A stretch of DNA of 16,902 nt. Origin: Candidatus Thiodiazotropha sp. (ex Gloverina cf. vestifex). GTDB taxonomy: Bacteria; Pseudomonadota; Gammaproteobacteria; Chromatiales; Chromatiaceae. Positions 14,590-16,902 of this stretch are shown in pieces. Location: positions 1-16,902 of the forward strand of contig JAHXHT010000024.1 of NCBI GenBank assembly GCA_025656435.1, read 5' to 3'. The notes under the pieces are model-generated. The model was not told the origin of the DNA. It worked only from the letters and a program-made list of their open reading frames with translations, and ran no database searches. Within the stretch, counting starts at the first letter, position 1. Every line of letters starts with the position of its first letter. Made by a program: the position numbers and the translations under genes.

Positions 14590-14850
14590 TTAACTGTGGG
14601 TCGTGCGATAGCGGGAAACTGCTGCCGAAATCACTGCTATCAAATCACCCCTTGTACCAGCCTGCCCTTGCAGCGCTGTTGAAGGATGATGGGATTGCGT
14701 CTCAGAACTCCCGTGTCGCTCAGCCACAAAAATCGCCAACTTGGACATGCCTTTCATGGTAAAGACCAGTACCAGCAGGAACGTAAAAACGATCCCCATT
14801 CCAACCAGCATCAGGCTTACACCCGACATAAGCATATCTGTTATTGGCAT
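14590..14850 (-). CDS. oadG: Oxaloacetate decarboxylase gamma subunit
   Basis: An 86-residue small membrane protein of the OadG family, which holds alpha and beta subunits together and in Klebsiella binds Zn2+ to speed decarboxylation. One transmembrane helix spans about residues 8-32. The cytoplasmic tail contains H-H (QSHHPST) and ends with the family-typical AVISAAVSRYRTTHS. It is first in the oadG-oadA-oadB order normal for this system. The gap to oadA is 71 bp. The ATG has only a weak GAGATG about 11 nt upstream. A promoter is seen at 14885-14914. Confidence 0.9.
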   Translation of the reverse strand: MPITDMLMSGVSLMLVGMGIVFTFLLVLVFTMKGMSKLAIFVAERHGSSETQSHHPSTALQGQAGTRGDLIAVISAAVSRYRTTHS

Positions 14851-15141
14851 CAGTTTATTTCATCTCGTAGTCGTTATTCGGCTCTTTCTACGTTGTCCAA
14901 ACATTCGTTGTCAAGCAGCAGTTTTTTTAAAAATCATGGTTAACATATTGTTCTTAATGCAATATCCAGTCTTTATTTAGAATATCCATGGTAAGCATTA
15001 AACTACCCAATGATATACCAATAATGCCATGAAAATAGTCGGCATCGCTTTAAAGTGCAAATTCATCTGGTACCATGCCGTCCTCCATGACAGGCTAGCT
15101 GACCTCTATTGATGCCACACGAAAACAGTTTGGAATCCTCA
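14851..15141. other. Divergent intergenic region between oadG and maf
   Basis: This 291-bp AT-rich stretch separates the minus-strand oad genes from plus-strand maf and should hold promoters for both. The oadG promoter is at 14885-14914. For maf I see no convincing -35/-10 pair. AATATCCA occurs twice in direct orientation about 20 bp apart (near 14961 and 14982). No open frame here is convincing. Confidence 0.6.
14885..14914 (-). promoter_or_regulatory. Sigma70-like promoter of oadGAB
   Basis: On the minus strand a perfect TTGACA (14914-14909) is followed after 18 nt by TAGAAA (14890-14885), four of six matches to the -10 consensus. The predicted start, near 14878, gives a leader of about 28 nt before the oadG ATG. 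A near-direct repeat, TTGACAACG then TGGACAACG, spaced 15 bp start to start, covers the -35 and spacer and could be a regulator site. Confidence 0.55.
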
Positions 15142-15738
15142 ATGCCGCAAACCCATCCCCCTCTGATACTCGCATCAAGCTCACCCTTCCGCAGAGAACT
15201 CCTAAGCCGCCTGGGCATGAAGTTCAGCAGCGTTTCCCCTGAGGTTGATGAAGCACCACTGGTTAACGAACCTGCAGAAATGCTGGTTTCCCGGCTGGCA
15301 GAATGCAAAGCCAAAGCCGTGGCTGAATCTCATCCTAATGCACTGATCATTGGTTCTGATCAGGTTGCGACCATTGAAGGCCAAATACTGGGTAAACCCG
15401 GCAACCATGAGCGCGCTGTCGAACAGTTGATGCGGGCATCCGGCAAACACGTCAGTTTTCTCACAGGCCTGTGCTTGCATCACAGCACCACGGGTAACAC
15501 ACAATTATGGTGTGAACCCTTTCATGTAGAGTTCCGTGAATTGACTCGTGATGAGATTGAGCATTACCTGCACCGGGAAAAACCCTACAACTGTGCCGGA
15601 TCATTTAAGTCTGAAGGCCTCGGCATCTGTCTTTTTCAGCGCATGGAAGGTGATGATCCCTCCTCTCTCATCGGCCTGCCTCTGATACGCCTCGTCAATA
15701 TGCTTCGCAACGAAGGGGTCGATGTGCTCAGACCCTGA
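15142..15738 (+). CDS. yceF: Maf family nucleotide pyrophosphatase, YceF type (7-methyl-GTP)
   Basis: A 198-residue Maf protein, a housecleaning enzyme that hydrolyses non-canonical nucleotides. The YceF subfamily acts on 7-methyl-GTP, releasing m7GMP and pyrophosphate. Marks are ASSSPFRREL (11-20), the SPEVDEAP motif, the catalytic GSDQV (D73) and CAGSFKSEG (151-159). The last is the YceF-type signature, unlike the dTTP/UTP-type YhdE. I chose the ATG at 15142 because the protein then begins close to LILASSSP as in relatives, with TGGAA upstream. The frame extends back to 15112 or a TTG at 15109, but those residues are not conserved and have no ribosome-binding site. It ends 2 bp from the stop of the HDOD gene. 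Confidence 0.93.
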   Translation: MPQTHPPLILASSSPFRRELLSRLGMKFSSVSPEVDEAPLVNEPAEMLVSRLAECKAKAVAESHPNALIIGSDQVATIEGQILGKPGNHERAVEQLMRASGKHVSFLTGLCLHHSTTGNTQLWCEPFHVEFRELTRDEIEHYLHREKPYNCAGSFKSEGLGICLFQRMEGDDPSSLIGLPLIRLVNMLRNEGVDVLRP

Positions 15739-15740
15739 GC

Positions 15741-16655
15741 TCAGAAGACAACATCTTCCACATGCTTGGTATCCTCATCCACGGTGTCCGCCTCTTGGCT
15801 TTCACCCTTTTTGAGTCTTGAAAATGCTTTGATGGCATCTCTGTCGACACTTGCCAAACGGTGGTTGCTTCCCTCGTATGTGAGAATGTTTGCAACTTGC
15901 ACAACATCAACATAATCGACAGGTGCATCACCTGGATTACGGGTCAGATCTTCATGCTCAGATGCGGCAGCAATAACGAGTGGATCGAATTTCCAGAGCT
16001 TGAGGATACTGCCACCCAATTGTGTGTGTAGCTTTTCAAGAACCCTGTCCAACACTTCGGGATTGTTAATAAGACTTTCGTATTTACAGGCCTTAATCAG
16101 AAGCGGGATGTGGCCGATGTCATGCACCAATCCCGCTACAAGCGCCACATCGGGATCGAGTCCTGGCTGACCTTTGGCCAGAATAGCCGCCTGAGCACCG
16201 ACCTTGACAGAGTGTGCCCAGAGGTGATCCATGCGCTTTTCGATCTCCTTGACAGAGGTTCTGAAGACCTCCTTCATGGAAACCGCGTAGACAGCATTTT
16301 TCACTCTTTGAAAGCCAATCCTTGTAATGGCGGGCTTAATGGTGGTGATCGTATTCAATCCACGATAAAGAGGACTGTTGGCATATCGTATTAAGCGGGC
16401 TGTCAGTGCAGCATCTCGCGAGATAACCTTCTGCAGGTCAGTAGAGGAACTGTCCACATCATTGATCACCAGCAGTGCCTCCAGCGCCAATGCCGGCAGG
16501 GTTGGCAGGTAAATATTATTGGCGTGGAGATCCTCGCGAACGGACTCGACGAACTCCTTGACCGAGGCGTCTTCTCTCGCTTTTTCCTGCTCTTGTTTCT
16601 CGTCTACCAAGTCGGCAGGCGCACCGTCAGAGAGATGGAATACCGATTTACTCAT
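15741..16655 (-). CDS. HDOD domain-containing protein
   Basis: A 304-residue protein with an HDOD domain (about residues 45-245), a relative of HD hydrolases found in bacterial signalling proteins, often without known enzyme activity. Family marks are LPTLPALALEAL (50-61), ISRDAALTARLIRYANSPLY, the WAHSVKVG segment (H148), GLVHDIGH (H178, D179, H182) and SEHED (H234). HD-type residues are thus more complete than in many HDOD proteins. The first 40 residues are acidic/charged with no domain, as are the last 25 or so (DEDTKHVEDVVF). No receiver, GGDEF or EAL domain is fused. The ATG lacks a strong ribosome-binding site. It converges on yceF. A role in motility, biofilm or stress signalling would be a guess. 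Confidence 0.85.
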   Translation of the reverse strand: MSKSVFHLSDGAPADLVDEKQEQEKAREDASVKEFVESVREDLHANNIYLPTLPALALEALLVINDVDSSSTDLQKVISRDAALTARLIRYANSPLYRGLNTITTIKPAITRIGFQRVKNAVYAVSMKEVFRTSVKEIEKRMDHLWAHSVKVGAQAAILAKGQPGLDPDVALVAGLVHDIGHIPLLIKACKYESLINNPEVLDRVLEKLHTQLGGSILKLWKFDPLVIAAASEHEDLTRNPGDAPVDYVDVVQVANILTYEGSNHRLASVDRDAIKAFSRLKKGESQEADTVDEDTKHVEDVVF

Positions 16656-16902
16656 GAAAGTGGGTCGTGCTGTTTCAATTTTCTGTCCCGCAGCCTCTCA
16701 ATTAATGCTGCACCATGTTGAGGGCATCCTGATCCAGGTAGTTTAGCTTATGATATCGTCAAACCACTCAAGCGTGTCGCTACCTCGTGAAAGATTTTGG
16801 GACATCCGAGCCTCCAAAATCGACTCGCCAACGCGACAGCCGTTATGCCCCGACCGTCCTGCGTCCGCCACGATTCCGTATTGCACATTGCAGCAGAGCT
16901 GC
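16656..16902. other. Right-edge stretch upstream of the HDOD gene, gene start uncertain
   Basis: This holds the upstream region of the HDOD gene on the minus strand and, perhaps, the start of a plus-strand gene that runs off the window. Two plus-strand frames stay open to the edge: one from an ATG at 16750 (51 codons) and one from a GTG at 16787 (38 codons). Neither has a ribosome-binding site or a recognisable product. On the minus strand TTGACG lies near 16754-16759, but no matching -10 is at the right distance. Confidence 0.3.

Noticed and set aside
15109..15141. Upstream starts for maf/yceF (TTG 15109, ATG 15112)
   Set aside because: No ribosome-binding site, and the added residues are outside the conserved Maf N-terminus, which begins just before LILASSSP.
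1..16902. CRISPR array, transposase, phage, toxin-antitoxin or defence genes
   Set aside because: No regularly spaced repeats and no open frames matching such families were found; every long gene belongs to a known housekeeping or metabolic family.

Overview
This window is a stretch of ordinary, tightly packed chromosome from a gammaproteobacterium of moderate GC content. The gene order matches the fatty-acid synthesis / DNA-replication cluster known from Pseudomonas and Escherichia: maf - yceD - rpmF - plsX - fabH - fabD - fabG - acpP - fabF - pabC - mltG - tmk - holB - pilZ - tatD. A pilZ gene between holB and tatD is typical of gammaproteobacteria with type IV pili (the Pseudomonas arrangement) and is absent in E. 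coli. Protein motifs fit this class, but I cannot name a genus from sequence alone. A free-living or symbiotic marine/sulfur-oxidising lineage is possible and unproven.

Layout, right to left along the minus strand, which carries almost everything. At the right edge (16656-16902) there is an unassigned stretch. Next is an HDOD-domain regulator gene (minus), meeting maf/yceF (the only confident plus-strand gene) tail to tail with a 2-bp gap. A 291-bp divergent region with a good sigma70-like promoter drives oadG-oadA-oadB, the three subunits of a sodium-pumping oxaloacetate decarboxylase. A 70-bp gap after oadB carries a palindrome and a strong promoter for yceD. Then follow yceD-rpmF (23S rRNA processing factor/L32), plsX-fabH-fabD-fabG (start of phospholipid and fatty-acid synthesis), acpP as a unit bounded by two intrinsic terminators, and fabF-pabC-mltG-tmk-holB-pilZ-tatD. 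The left edge (1-229) holds no gene I can support.

How the genes work together: PlsX, FabH, FabD, FabG, AcpP and FabF make and elongate acyl chains on ACP and feed them to phospholipid synthesis. PabC makes p-aminobenzoate for folate, and folate supports the dTMP that Tmk phosphorylates. HolB is part of the replicative clamp loader. MltG cleaves nascent glycan strands, linking envelope growth to lipid synthesis. PilZ is a type IV pilus biogenesis protein. The oad genes are the one non-canonical set here: they lie between maf and yceD, which are neighbours in the usual arrangement, and they would couple oxaloacetate decarboxylation to Na+ export.

I found no phage, transposase, CRISPR, tRNA, rRNA, toxin-antitoxin or defence genes, and no candidate for a wholly new system. 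The points most worth a second look are: the oadGAB insertion, a Gln where a metal-binding His is expected in OadA, a palindrome buried inside the yceD promoter with an almost leaderless predicted mRNA, the doubly terminated acpP unit, and a 57-bp near-perfect inverted repeat upstream of tatD.
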